12,305 nt of DNA from assembly GCA_003022005.1 (NCBI GenBank), contig PXRQ01000092.1:1-12305 (forward strand). Reading direction: 5' to 3'. The stretch is from Halobacteriales archaeon QS_5_70_15. GTDB taxonomy: Archaea; Halobacteriota; Halobacteria; Halobacteriales; Haloarculaceae. Every line of letters begins with the position of its first letter. Position 1 is the stretch's first letter. This document shows positions 5,936-12,305 of this stretch, in pieces. Below the pieces are notes generated by a model. It was not told where the DNA came from. It ran no database searches and was given only the letters and a program-made list of their open reading frames with translations. The translations under genes were made by a program, and so were the position numbers.

Positions 5936-7024
5936 ATGGAGGAACTCGGGTCGGCCGGCGCGTTCGACCGGATGGGAACAGTCGGCGTCGAGGAGGAGTT
6001 CTTCGTGGTCGACGCCGACGGACGGCCCCTCTCCGGGACGGACACGCTCGTCTACGAGGCCGACCCGCCCGACGTCCTCGAGGGACGGCTCGACCACGAA
6101 CTGTTCAAGTTCGTCATCGAGACGCAGATCCCGACGGCCGACTCGCTCGCGGCGGCCGAGGAGGGGGTGTACGCGGCCCGCGAGGCGCTCGTCGAGCACG
6201 CCGCCGAGCACGGCTACGGCATCGCCGGTGCGGGCCTCCACCCGGCGGCGGACTGGCGGGAGCTCGAGCACGCCGAGAAGCCCCGCTACCGCTCGCAGTT
6301 AGAGCGCATCCAGTACCCGCAGCACCGCAACACGACCGCCGGTCTGCACGTCCACGTGGGGGTCGACGACCCGGACAAGGCCACGTGGATCGCCAACGCC
6401 GTCCGCTGGCACTGTCCGGTGCTGCTCGCGCTGTCGGCGAACTCGCCGTACTGGTGCCGGTTCGACACCGGGCTCGAATCGGCCAGGGCGAAGATCTTCG
6501 AGGGGCTGCCGAACACGGGGATGCCGACGACGTTCGACTCCTTCGAGGGGTACGCCGACCTGGAGCGGAGGCTCGTCGAGACCGGCTCGATCGAGGACCG
6601 CGGCGAGCTCTGGTACGACGTCCGACCCCACTCCGGCCACGGGACCGTCGAGGTCCGGGCGCCGGACGGGCAGGCGGACCCCGAGACGACCCTGGCGTTC
6701 GTCGAGTACGTCCACGCGCTCGTGCACGACCTCGCCGAGCGGTACGAGGACGGCGAGACGATCCCTCAGCCCCGCCGGGAGGTGCTCGACGAGAACAAGT
6801 GGCGGGCGGTCCGGCACGGCAGGGAGGCCTTGTTCCTCCGGCGGGACGGGGAGGGGACAGTGCCGCTGGAGGAGGTGATCGAGCGCGAGGCCGACCGGCT
6901 CGGCGTCGACGGCGTTCTCGACGTTCTCGACCGGGAGGGCGGCGCGACCCGGCAGCGCCGGCTGCACGAGGAGTCCGGGCTCGACGCGCTGTGTGAATCG
7001 CTCCGCCTTCCCGGCTCGGCGTAG
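5936..7024 (+). CDS. gshA: Glutamate-cysteine ligase (GCS2 family)
   Basis: ATP-dependent ligase making gamma-glutamylcysteine from glutamate and cysteine. In haloarchaea this dipeptide is the main low-molecular-weight thiol, protecting against oxidative and disulfide stress, usually without conversion to glutathione. The protein has 362 residues in the GCS2 (YbdK-like) fold. Motifs are [11 protein letters not shown] (16-26) with the Glu cluster that binds metal and substrate, [11 protein letters not shown] (57-67), [12 protein letters not shown] (134-145) and [19 protein letters not shown] (228-246). The ATG at 5936 is preferred over 5891 because it lies about 29 nt after a TATA-like box and just before the conserved N-terminus. 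Codon 122 is TTA, a rare leucine codon in such G+C-rich DNA. The gene has its own promoter-like box and precedes coaD by 95 nt. Confidence 0.93.
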   Translation: MEELGSAGAFDRMGTVGVEEEFFVVDADGRPLSGTDTLVYEADPPDVLEGRLDHELFKFVIETQIPTADSLAAAEEGVYAAREALVEHAAEHGYGIAGAGLHPAADWRELEHAEKPRYRSQLERIQYPQHRNTTAGLHVHVGVDDPDKATWIANAVRWHCPVLLALSANSPYWCRFDTGLESARAKIFEGLPNTGMPTTFDSFEGYADLERRLVETGSIEDRGELWYDVRPHSGHGTVEVRAPDGQADPETTLAFVEYVHALVHDLAERYEDGETIPQPRREVLDENKWRAVRHGREALFLRRDGEGTVPLEEVIEREADRLGVDGVLDVLDREGGATRQRRLHEESGLDALCESLRLPGSA

Positions 7025-7029
7025 GCCGA

Positions 7030-7049
7030 CCGGGGACGCGTTCGCCCGG
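7030..7049. repeat. CCGGG/CCCGG dyad downstream of gshA (possible 3' stem)
   Basis: CCGGG (7030-7034) and CCCGG (7045-7049) enclose GACGCGTTCG, 5 nt after the gshA stop. The first 12 bases equal those of the dyad after flpA. No T-tract follows. Confidence 0.3.
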
Positions 7050-7087
7050 CCGTCGTTCCTCGCGAGTCCCCGACAGTCGAGCCGAAG

Positions 7088-7096
7088 CGACTAAGC
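7088..7096 (+). promoter_or_regulatory. Weak TATA-like box of coaD
   Basis: CGACTAAGC is centred about 27 nt before the ATG at 7120. The AT-rich core is short, so this is a weaker box than those of gshA or leuS, but it is the best element in the gap. Confidence 0.4.
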
Positions 7097-7119
7097 GACG
7101 CGACTCCGTGGGGCGGGCT

Positions 7120-7611
7120 ATGCAGGTGGTGCTGGGCGGGACGTTCGACCCGGTGCACGACGGCCACCGCGCGCTACTCGAGCGGGCGTTCGAGCTGGGC
7201 GACGTGACCGTCGGCCTCACCAGCGACGAGCTCGCTCCGAAGACCAGGAACGTCGACCGGTTCGTCCGGAGCTACGAGGACCGCCACGAGGACGTCGAGG
7301 CGGAGCTCGAGCGGTACGCGGAGGAGTACGGCCGAAGCTACGAGATCCGGAAGCTCCACGAGCCGACCGGCGTCGCCACGGAGCCGGGGTTCGACGTGCT
7401 CATCGTCTCGCCCGAGACCGAGCGCGGGGCGGGGATGGTGAACGACGAGCGCCGCGAGAAGGGGCTCGAACCCCTCGAGGTGGAGGTCGTCGACCACGTC
7501 TACGCCGAGGACGGCGAGATCATCTCCTCGACGCGGATCGTCAACGGCGATATCGACGAACACGGGAACCGCACGCCGGGTCACGAGGGCCGACGCCCCG
7601 CCGATCACTGA
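7120..7611 (+). CDS. coaD: Phosphopantetheine adenylyltransferase, archaeal type
   Basis: Transfers AMP from ATP to 4'-phosphopantetheine, giving dephospho-CoA in coenzyme A synthesis. It is a 163-residue protein of the nucleotidyltransferase alpha/beta-phosphodiesterase superfamily. The N-terminus VVLGGTFDPVHDGHRALL holds the HxGH motif (H13, H16) for nucleotide binding. KTR (41-43), VSPETERGAGMVNDERREKGL (96-116) and ISSTRI (135-140) are the other family blocks. The last 20 residues are a charged tail. I chose the ATG at 7120, four codons after an in-frame GTG at 7108, because family members begin almost directly at the VVLGGTFDP strand and the TATA-like box spacing fits. It lies downstream of gshA but apparently has its own promoter. 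Confidence 0.93.
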   Translation: MQVVLGGTFDPVHDGHRALLERAFELGDVTVGLTSDELAPKTRNVDRFVRSYEDRHEDVEAELERYAEEYGRSYEIRKLHEPTGVATEPGFDVLIVSPETERGAGMVNDERREKGLEPLEVEVVDHVYAEDGEIISSTRIVNGDIDEHGNRTPGHEGRRPADH

Positions 7612-7750
7612 TACGGACGGTCGCCGCCTTCCATCCGCAGGTGCCCGGACCGGGTCGGCGCTCGCCGGCAGGTCGTCGCGGCCGTCCGCACGACGCGTCT
7701 CCCGGATCCCCGACGCGCCCCGGCCGTCCACCGACGGGACGGTCGCCCGC

Positions 7751-8059
7751 TCACCACGACGGGGGTTCGAGTCCCGCCGTCTCCATCAGGTCCTTCCACC
7801 GGCCCTGGACGGTGAGCCGCGAGACGCCGACGGCGTCGGCCACCTCGCGCTGGGTCCTGCGCTCGCCGGCGACGAGACAGCCGACGTAGAGCGCCGCGGC
7901 CAGCGTCGCCCGCTTCGAGCGGTCGGCCTCCGGGAGCTCCGAGAGGAAGAGGTCCGTGGCGCGGGAGCGGGCGTCGCTCCCGAGGTCGAGCCGGTCGGCC
8001 GCCCGGTCGAGCCTCGCCAGCCACGCCTCGTGTTCGACCTCGTCGCTCGCGCGGTACAC
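7751..8059 (-). CDS. Short TFB-like cyclin-fold/HTH protein
   Basis: A 102-residue protein resembling one cyclin-like repeat of archaeal transcription factor B. Helices about 7-43 (EVEHEAWLARLDRAADRLDL, ARSRATDLFLSELP) are followed by RSKRATLAAALYVGCLVAGERRTQREVADAVGVSRLTVQGRWKDLM. The last part is the TFB-type helix-turn-helix (about 69-92). A full TFB has about 300 residues with a zinc ribbon and two cyclin folds; this one has no ribbon and a single fold. It therefore cannot recruit RNA polymerase in the normal way and may bind DNA or compete with TFBs, but that is inference. The size recurs, as I recall, in haloarchaeal TFB-family proteins, so it is probably not a broken gene. The GTG start lies 26 nt from a minus-strand TATA-like box. 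It is convergent with coaD (139-nt gap) and divergent from the DHH gene. Confidence 0.8.
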   Translation of the reverse strand: MYRASDEVEHEAWLARLDRAADRLDLGSDARSRATDLFLSELPEADRSKRATLAAALYVGCLVAGERRTQREVADAVGVSRLTVQGRWKDLMETAGLEPPSW

Positions 8060-8081
8060 GCTTCACGGTAGCCGGTCGAGA

Positions 8082-8090
8082 CACTTAACT
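8082..8090 (-). promoter_or_regulatory. TATA-like box of the TFB-like gene
   Basis: On the minus strand this reads AGTTAAGTG, centred about 26-27 nt before the GTG start at 8059. It supports that start codon. The palindrome CCGTACGG (8091-8098) lies directly upstream, where BRE and activator sites would be. Confidence 0.55.
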
Positions 8091-8250
8091 CCGTACGGCG
8101 GCCGCAGGGTCCAGCAGGGGGGCCGGTACGGCCGTGACCGGTCGACCCGCTCTCCGACGAGTCGCGACCGACGCCCGGTCGGCCGCGACCACCGCCCCAG
8201 CCTCCCCCGGATCGCGGGACCCACGCGGCCGGTCCGTGGCCGAAGTACGG

Positions 8251-8260
8251 AGGTTTTTGT
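8251..8260 (+). promoter_or_regulatory. TATA-like box of the TrkA-N/DHH gene
   Basis: AGGTTTTTGT is centred about 29 nt before the ATG at 8285. It favours that first Met over the in-frame ATGs at 8297, 8303 and 8312. The rest of the 225-nt divergent gap (8060-8284) shows no ORF or RNA gene; the only other thing I see is a CCACG/CGTGG dyad at 8221-8239. Confidence 0.55.
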
Positions 8261-8284
8261 AGCACCCCGACTCACCCGACGCCA

Positions 8285-9733
8285 ATGAGCAGCGTCATGA
8301 CGATGGCCTCGATGTCCACCTACGCGATTCTCGGGTGCGGGAGCGTCGGGTACGCGGTCGCCGAGGAGCTCGAGGACGAGGGGAAGGACGTCCTCATCCT
8401 CGACCGCGACGAGGGCCGCGTCGAGGCGCTCCGCGATCAGGACCTCGACGCCCGGACCGCGGACATCTCCGAGGAGGGGGTCGCCGACATGGTCTCGGAG
8501 CGGGACGTCCTGCTGGTGCTCTCCTCCGATTTCGAGGCGAACAAGGCCGCCGTCCGGAACATCCGCCAGCGCGGCGGCGACCAGTTCATCATCGTCCGCG
8601 CGTCGGACCCCGTCACGGCCGACGAGCTCACCGAGCTGGGGGTTGACGTCGTCATCAATCCCTCCGCGGTGATCGCCGACTCGGCGCTGCGGGCGCTCGA
8701 GACCGGCGAGCTCGAGTACAAGGCCAAACAGCTCCAGGACATCCTGACGGGCGGGGACACCCTCGCGGTGGTCGCCCACCGCTCGCCGGACCCGGACTCG
8801 ATCGCCTCCGCCGTGGCGCTCCAGGCCATCGCCGAGTCGCTCGGCGTCCACACCCACATCCTCTACGAGGGGGAGATCGGCCACCAGGAGAACCGCGCGT
8901 TCGTCAACCTCCTCGGGATCGAGCTCTCGCCGCTGGAGGAGGGTGAGCTCGAGGAGTACGACACGCTCGCGCTCGTCGACTACGCGAAGGCCTCCGAGTA
9001 CACCCTCCCACGGGACCCGGACGTGTTCATCGACCACTACGAGCCGGACCTGGAGTTCGACGCCGGGTTCATGGACGTCCGCCCGAACGTCTCCTCGACC
9101 TCGACGATCATGACGAAGTACATCCAGGAGTTCGATCTGAACCTCCCGGAGGAGGTGGCGACGGCGCTGCTCTACGGCATCCGGGCCGAGACGCTCGATT
9201 TCAAGCGGGACACCACTCCGGCCGACCTGACCGCCGCGGCGTACCTCTACCCGTTCACCGACCACGACACGCTCGAGCAGGTGGAGTCGCCCTCGCTCTC
9301 CCCCGAGACGCTGGACGTGCTCGCCGAGGCCATCCAGAACCGCACGGTGAAGGGCTCGCACCTCGTCTCGAACGCCGGCTTCATCCGCGACAGGGACGCC
9401 CTCTCGCAGGCCGCCAAGCAGCTACTGAACCTCGAGGGGGTCACGACGACCGCGGTGTTCGCCATCGCCGACAACACCATCCACCTCGTCGCCCGCTCGA
9501 AGGACATCCGGATGGACATCGGGAACGTCCTCCAGGACGCGTTCGGGGGGATGGGCGAGGTCGTCGGCCACTCCACCGAGGCGACCGCCGAGATCCCGCT
9601 CGGCATCTTCACCGGGCTGGAGTCGAGCGAGGGCAAGCGGGACACGCTGCTCGACCTCACGGAGAACGCGGTCCGGACGAAGCTCTTCGCGGCGATGGGC
9701 GTCGAGGGCGGGGAGTCGGCGAACGGCCAGTAG
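8285..9733 (+). CDS. TrkA-N (RCK) domain fused to a DHH/DHHA1 phosphoesterase
   Basis: A 482-residue fusion. Residues 12-130 are a Rossmann TrkA-N domain: AILGCGSVGYAVAEEL with GxGxxG (17-22), acidic D40 at the end of strand 2, and VRASDP and VVINPSAVIAD later. Residues 157-340 are a DHH domain: AHRSPDPDSIASA (H165, D169, D171), LVDYAKA (D232), FIDHYEPD, where the DHH triad is D250-H251-Y252, and GIRAETLDF (D305). Residues 355-445 are DHHA1: GSHLVSNAGFIRDRD, then LVARSKDIRMDIGNVL and FGGMGEVVGHSTEATAEIPLG, where the usual GGGH is interrupted. DHH/DHHA1 proteins hydrolyse phosphodiesters of small RNAs or cyclic dinucleotides. The TrkA-N part probably senses a nucleotide such as NAD(H), by analogy with K+-channel regulators. 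There is no transmembrane segment. A cyclic di-AMP phosphodiesterase is one possibility; the substrate cannot be read from the sequence. Confidence 0.88.
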   Translation: MSSVMTMASMSTYAILGCGSVGYAVAEELEDEGKDVLILDRDEGRVEALRDQDLDARTADISEEGVADMVSERDVLLVLSSDFEANKAAVRNIRQRGGDQFIIVRASDPVTADELTELGVDVVINPSAVIADSALRALETGELEYKAKQLQDILTGGDTLAVVAHRSPDPDSIASAVALQAIAESLGVHTHILYEGEIGHQENRAFVNLLGIELSPLEEGELEEYDTLALVDYAKASEYTLPRDPDVFIDHYEPDLEFDAGFMDVRPNVSSTSTIMTKYIQEFDLNLPEEVATALLYGIRAETLDFKRDTTPADLTAAAYLYPFTDHDTLEQVESPSLSPETLDVLAEAIQNRTVKGSHLVSNAGFIRDRDALSQAAKQLLNLEGVTTTAVFAIADNTIHLVARSKDIRMDIGNVLQDAFGGMGEVVGHSTEATAEIPLGIFTGLESSEGKRDTLLDLTENAVRTKLFAAMGVEGGESANGQ

Positions 9734-9892
9734 GCAGGGCGAGTAGCGCGGAGCTCTACACCTCGACCCTTCCCCACGGCATGGGCGTCGCCCGCGACCT
9801 GCTCACGGCGACGTTCGCCGTCGGTCGGGGCGGTGGCTGGACCGCTCACCGCCCGGAACAGCTCGAGAACGATCGGGTCGTCCGGTCCCCGG

Positions 9893-10186
9893 TCAGTCGA
9901 TCTCGCCGTCCTCGGCCGCCTCGCTCCGCATCCGTTCGACGATGTCGTTGACGAGCACGACGTCGCCGACCGAGCGAACCCACCGATAGGGCACGATGGC
10001 GCCGCGCGCGCCCGCGGCGCGGTCCTCGAAGAGGTCGTAGTTGAGCTCCGTCATCGCGAGGCCGGTGACGACCTCCTGTTCGATGTCCAGCCTGAGGTCC
10101 TCGACCTCGCCGACGAAGACGCCGTTGTTCGAGTAGACCTCGCGGCCGACGAGCGACGTGATCTCCTGGGGTTCGCTCCGGTCCAT
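9893..10186 (-). CDS. PRC-barrel domain protein, possible CdpB-type cell-division protein
   Basis: A 97-residue protein that is essentially one PRC barrel. EITSLVGREVYSNNGVFVGEVEDLRLDIEQEVVTGLAM (8-45) gives the first strands with the G-x-x-V-G-E-V turn, and AIVPYRWVRSVGDVVLVNDIVERM (63-86) completes the barrel; the rest is an acidic tail. PRC-barrel proteins of this size (CdpB1 and CdpB2) act in the FtsZ-based division machinery of haloarchaea by linking the membrane protein CdpA with SepF. I think this sequence resembles that group, CdpB2 most, but that is from memory. No membrane segment or signal peptide is seen. The ATG lies 27 nt from a strong minus-strand TATA box. It is divergent from leuS. 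Confidence 0.85.
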   Translation of the reverse strand: MDRSEPQEITSLVGREVYSNNGVFVGEVEDLRLDIEQEVVTGLAMTELNYDLFEDRAAGARGAIVPYRWVRSVGDVVLVNDIVERMRSEAAEDGEID

Positions 10187-10201
10187 GGGCGACGTATCGG
10201 G

Positions 10202-10235
10202 GGGATAGGTTTAAAAGGTGGCGTCAGACTATCCC
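10202..10235. promoter_or_regulatory. Inverted repeat flanking the TATA box of the PRC-barrel gene
   Basis: GGGATAG (10202-10208) and CTATCCC (10229-10235) are perfect 7-bp arms placed on either side of the TATA box at 10210-10217. The arm centres are 27 nt apart. A dimeric regulator bound to both arms would control access of TBP. The repeat is seen; the role is inferred. Confidence 0.4.
10210..10217 (-). promoter_or_regulatory. TATA box of the PRC-barrel gene
   Basis: On the minus strand this reads CTTTTAAA, the best TATA match in the window. It is centred about 27 nt before the ATG at 10186, consistent with a leaderless transcript. Confidence 0.7.
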
Positions 10236-10339
10236 GTCCAGGGCCCGACCGAACGCCGTCGCCAGTTCGCCCATGGTCCCCGACAGGCGCCACGGCACAC
10301 GAAGCTTGCGACCGACAGCCGGGCCAGTCAGTCGACAGC

Positions 10340-10348
10340 CCTTTTGAG
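10340..10348 (+). promoter_or_regulatory. TATA-like box of leuS
   Basis: CCTTTTGAG is centred about 27 nt before the leuS ATG at 10371. Together with the minus-strand box at 10210-10217 it shows that the 184-nt gap holds two divergent core promoters. I see no T-box-like or riboswitch structure between this box and the start codon. Confidence 0.6.
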
Positions 10349-10370
10349 GACCGGGAGCGAGAGGTCGAGC

Positions 10371-12305
10371 ATGGAGTACGACCCGGCCGCCGTCGAGGAG
10401 CGCTGGCGCTCCCGCTGGGCAGAGGAGGGCCGGTACGAGGCCGACCCCGACGACCGGGATGACGCGACGTTCGTCACCGTCCCGTACCCCTACCCCAGCG
10501 GCGGGATGCACATCGGCCACGCCCGCACGTACACCGTGCCGGACGTGTACGCCCGGTTCCGCCGGCTACAGGGCGACAACGTCCTGTTTCCCATCGCGTG
10601 GCACGTCACGGGCACGCCCATCGTCGGCGCCGTCGAGCGCCTGAGAGAGGGCGACGAGGCCCAGATGGAGAGCCTCCAGCAGGCGTTCGGCGTCCCCGAG
10701 AGCGACCTCGAGAGCCTGGAGACGCCGATGGGGTACGCCCGCTACTTCATCGAGGAGGCCGACTGCTCGTACAAGCGCGGGATGGAGGACCTCGGGCTGT
10801 CCATCGACTGGCGCCGGGAGTTCACCACCAACGACGAGCGCTACTCGAAGTTCGTCACCTGGCAGTACGAGACCCTGCGCGAGCGCGGCCTGCTGGAGCG
10901 AGGGCTGCACCCGGTGAACTACTGCACCAACGAGGACCAGCCGGTCACCACCCACGACCTGCTGGAGGGCGAGAACGCGGAGTTCCAGGAGTTCACGCTC
11001 GTCCGGTTCGAGGCCGACGACGGCACCGTCTTCCCGATGGCGACGCTGCGCCCGGAGACGGTCCGGGGGGTCACCAACGCGTTCGTGAACCCGGACGGAG
11101 AGTACGTCCGGGCGACCGTCGACGGGGAGTCCTGGGTCGTCTCGGCGGCCGCCGCCGAGAAGTTCGAGCTACAGGACCGGGAGGTCGCGGTCCACGAGCA
11201 CGTCGCCGGCCGGGAGCTGGTCGGCGAGCGCGTCGACAACCCCGTCACCGGCGAGTCGGTCCTCGTCCTGCCGGCGACGTTCGTCGACATCGAGAACGCC
11301 ACCGGCGTCGTGATGTCCGTGCCCGCCCACTCGCCGGACGACTACCTCGCTCTGCAGGAGGCCAGCGAGCGCGCCGACGACGTCGCCGCGGAGTACGGCC
11401 TCGACGCCGACGCCGTCCGTGCCATCGAGCCGGTGCCCGTCCTCGAACTGGAGGGGTACGGCGAGGTGCCCGCCCGCGACGCCGTGCAGGCCGCCGGCGT
11501 CGACTCGTCCGACGACCCCGAGCTGCACGCGGTGACCGAGGACCTGTACCAGGACGAGTTCCACGCCGGGCGGCTGCTGGAGAGCTACGGCGAGTTCGCC
11601 GGCGAGGTCGTCGAGGACGTCCGCGAGCGGTTCCGCGAGCATCACCGCGACGCCGGCCACTTCGGGGCGATGTACGAGTTCACCGAGGAGGTGGTCTGCC
11701 GGTGTGGCGGCGACGTCGAGGTGGCCGAACAGGAGACGTGGTTCCTGCGGTACAACGACGAGGACTGGCGGGCGAAGACCCGCCGGGCGGTCCAGCGGCT
11801 GGACGCCGTCCCGGAGAACACCCGCGAGCAGTACGGCCACACCATCGACTGGCTGGAGGAGTGGCCGTGCATCCGCAACTTCGGGCTGGGCACCCGGCTG
11901 CCGTGGGACGAGGAGTTCGTCATCGAGCCCCTCTCGGACTCGACCGTCTACATGGCGTACTACACGGTCGCGCCACACGTCCGGGACGTCCCGCCGGAGG
12001 ACCTGGACCGCGAGTTCTTCGACGCGCTGTTCTACGGTCCCGACGGCGAGGACGCCCCCGAGGGCGTCGAGGTCGACGTCGAGGACCCCGACGAGCGCGC
12101 CGTCGAGATGCGCGAGGAGTTCGACTACTGGTACCCCGTCGACTACCGCTGCTCGGCGGAGGACCTCATCAGTAACCACCTCACGTTCTACCTGTACCAC
12201 CACGCCGAGCTGTTCGGGGAGGACGACTGGCCCGAGGGCATCACGGGCCTAGGGCTGGGCCTGCTGGAGGGCGAGAAGATGTCCTCCTCGAAGGGCCACG
12301 TCCGC
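10371..12305 (+). CDS. leuS: Leucyl-tRNA synthetase, archaeal/eukaryal type (3' end beyond window)
   Basis: Class I aminoacyl-tRNA synthetase charging tRNA-Leu with leucine at the expense of ATP, with hydrolytic editing of mischarged products. The window holds the first 645 codons of an open frame; haloarchaeal LeuRS is usually about 900-960 residues, so the C-terminal anticodon-binding part lies outside. Visible features are VTVPYPYPSGGMHIGHARTYT (HIGH at 47-50), YCTNEDQPV (184-192), the CP1 editing domain with TLRPETV (225-231) and VMSVPAHSPDDY (314-325), a C443-x-C445 site (VCRCGGDVEV), ETWFLRYND, SAEDLISNHLTFYLYHH, and EKMSSSKG (KMSSS at 636-640). The start fits a TATA-like box 27 nt upstream and the family N-terminus. 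There is no frame disruption up to the edge. Confidence 0.96.
   Translation, partial: MEYDPAAVEERWRSRWAEEGRYEADPDDRDDATFVTVPYPYPSGGMHIGHARTYTVPDVYARFRRLQGDNVLFPIAWHVTGTPIVGAVERLREGDEAQMESLQQAFGVPESDLESLETPMGYARYFIEEADCSYKRGMEDLGLSIDWRREFTTNDERYSKFVTWQYETLRERGLLERGLHPVNYCTNEDQPVTTHDLLEGENAEFQEFTLVRFEADDGTVFPMATLRPETVRGVTNAFVNPDGEYVRATVDGESWVVSAAAAEKFELQDREVAVHEHVAGRELVGERVDNPVTGESVLVLPATFVDIENATGVVMSVPAHSPDDYLALQEASERADDVAAEYGLDADAVRAIEPVPVLELEGYGEVPARDAVQAAGVDSSDDPELHAVTEDLYQDEFHAGRLLESYGEFAGEVVEDVRERFREHHRDAGHFGAMYEFTEEVVCRCGGDVEVAEQETWFLRYNDEDWRAKTRRAVQRLDAVPENTREQYGHTIDWLEEWPCIRNFGLGTRLPWDEEFVIEPLSDSTVYMAYYTVAPHVRDVPPEDLDREFFDALFYGPDGEDAPEGVEVDVEDPDERAVEMREEFDYWYPVDYRCSAEDLISNHLTFYLYHHAELFGEDDWPEGITGLGLGLLEGEKMSSSKGHVR

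Noticed and set aside
7612..7750. Intergenic stretch between convergent coaD and the TFB-like gene as a possible RNA gene or terminator
   Set aside because: I see no T-tract, no stable long stem and no conserved RNA motif, only short CCGG-type dyads expected in this composition.
7761..7780. tRNA T-arm-like sequence GGTTCGAGTCC
   Set aside because: It lies in the last codons of the minus-strand TFB-like gene (AGLEPPSW). The five-base stem is not fully paired, and there are no matching D-arm, anticodon arm or acceptor stem upstream.
8063..9361. Long minus-strand ORF antisense to the TrkA-N/DHH gene (and similar long frames opposite paaA, paaC and leuS)
   Set aside because: In G+C-rich haloarchaeal DNA the antisense frames are commonly open. 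The translations are Arg/Val/Leu-rich with no recognisable motif, whereas the plus strand encodes clear families.

Overview
This window is from a haloarchaeon (class Halobacteria). The reasons are very high G+C, strongly acidic predicted proteins, archaeal information-processing genes (Nop5, fibrillarin, a TFB-like protein, archaeal-type LeuRS), a bacterio-opsin-activator-type HTH regulator, and gshA of the haloarchaeal gamma-glutamylcysteine pathway. Most genes that begin a transcription unit have an AT-rich box centred about 24-29 nt before the chosen start codon, which is the leaderless arrangement usual in haloarchaea. I see no rRNA, tRNA, CRISPR array, insertion sequence or prophage, and no gene-free stretch longer than about 225 nt.

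Left part (53-3542): a bat-type HTH regulator (minus strand) is divergent from a tightly overlapping five-gene operon for the phenylacetyl-CoA ring 1,2-epoxidase. The genes are paaA, paaB, paaC, paaD and a 55-codon gene for a stand-alone zinc ribbon. That last gene corresponds to the C-terminal domain of bacterial PaaD, so PaaD is split in two here. PaaA carries the diiron site, PaaC is its partner, PaaB bridges them, and the PaaD pair probably matures an Fe-S or metal centre. No PaaE reductase, ligase, isomerase or ring-opening gene lies in the window.

Middle part (3596-7611): a small lipoprotein of unknown function is followed by nop5 and flpA, overlapping by 4 nt, which encode the protein core of the box C/D 2'-O-methylation RNP. 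Next come gshA (glutamate-cysteine ligase) and coaD (archaeal phosphopantetheine adenylyltransferase), both concerned with low-molecular-weight thiols and each with its own promoter-like box.

Right part (7751-12305): a minus-strand 102-residue protein resembling one cyclin fold of TFB is divergent from a TrkA-N/DHH/DHHA1 fusion protein. A minus-strand PRC-barrel protein is divergent from leuS, which runs off the right edge just after its KMSSS motif.

The observations most worth a second look are the split PaaD, the apparently intact ExxH metal motifs in PaaC, the altered DHH and GGGH motifs of the TrkA-N fusion, and the inverted repeats at the HTH and PRC promoters.
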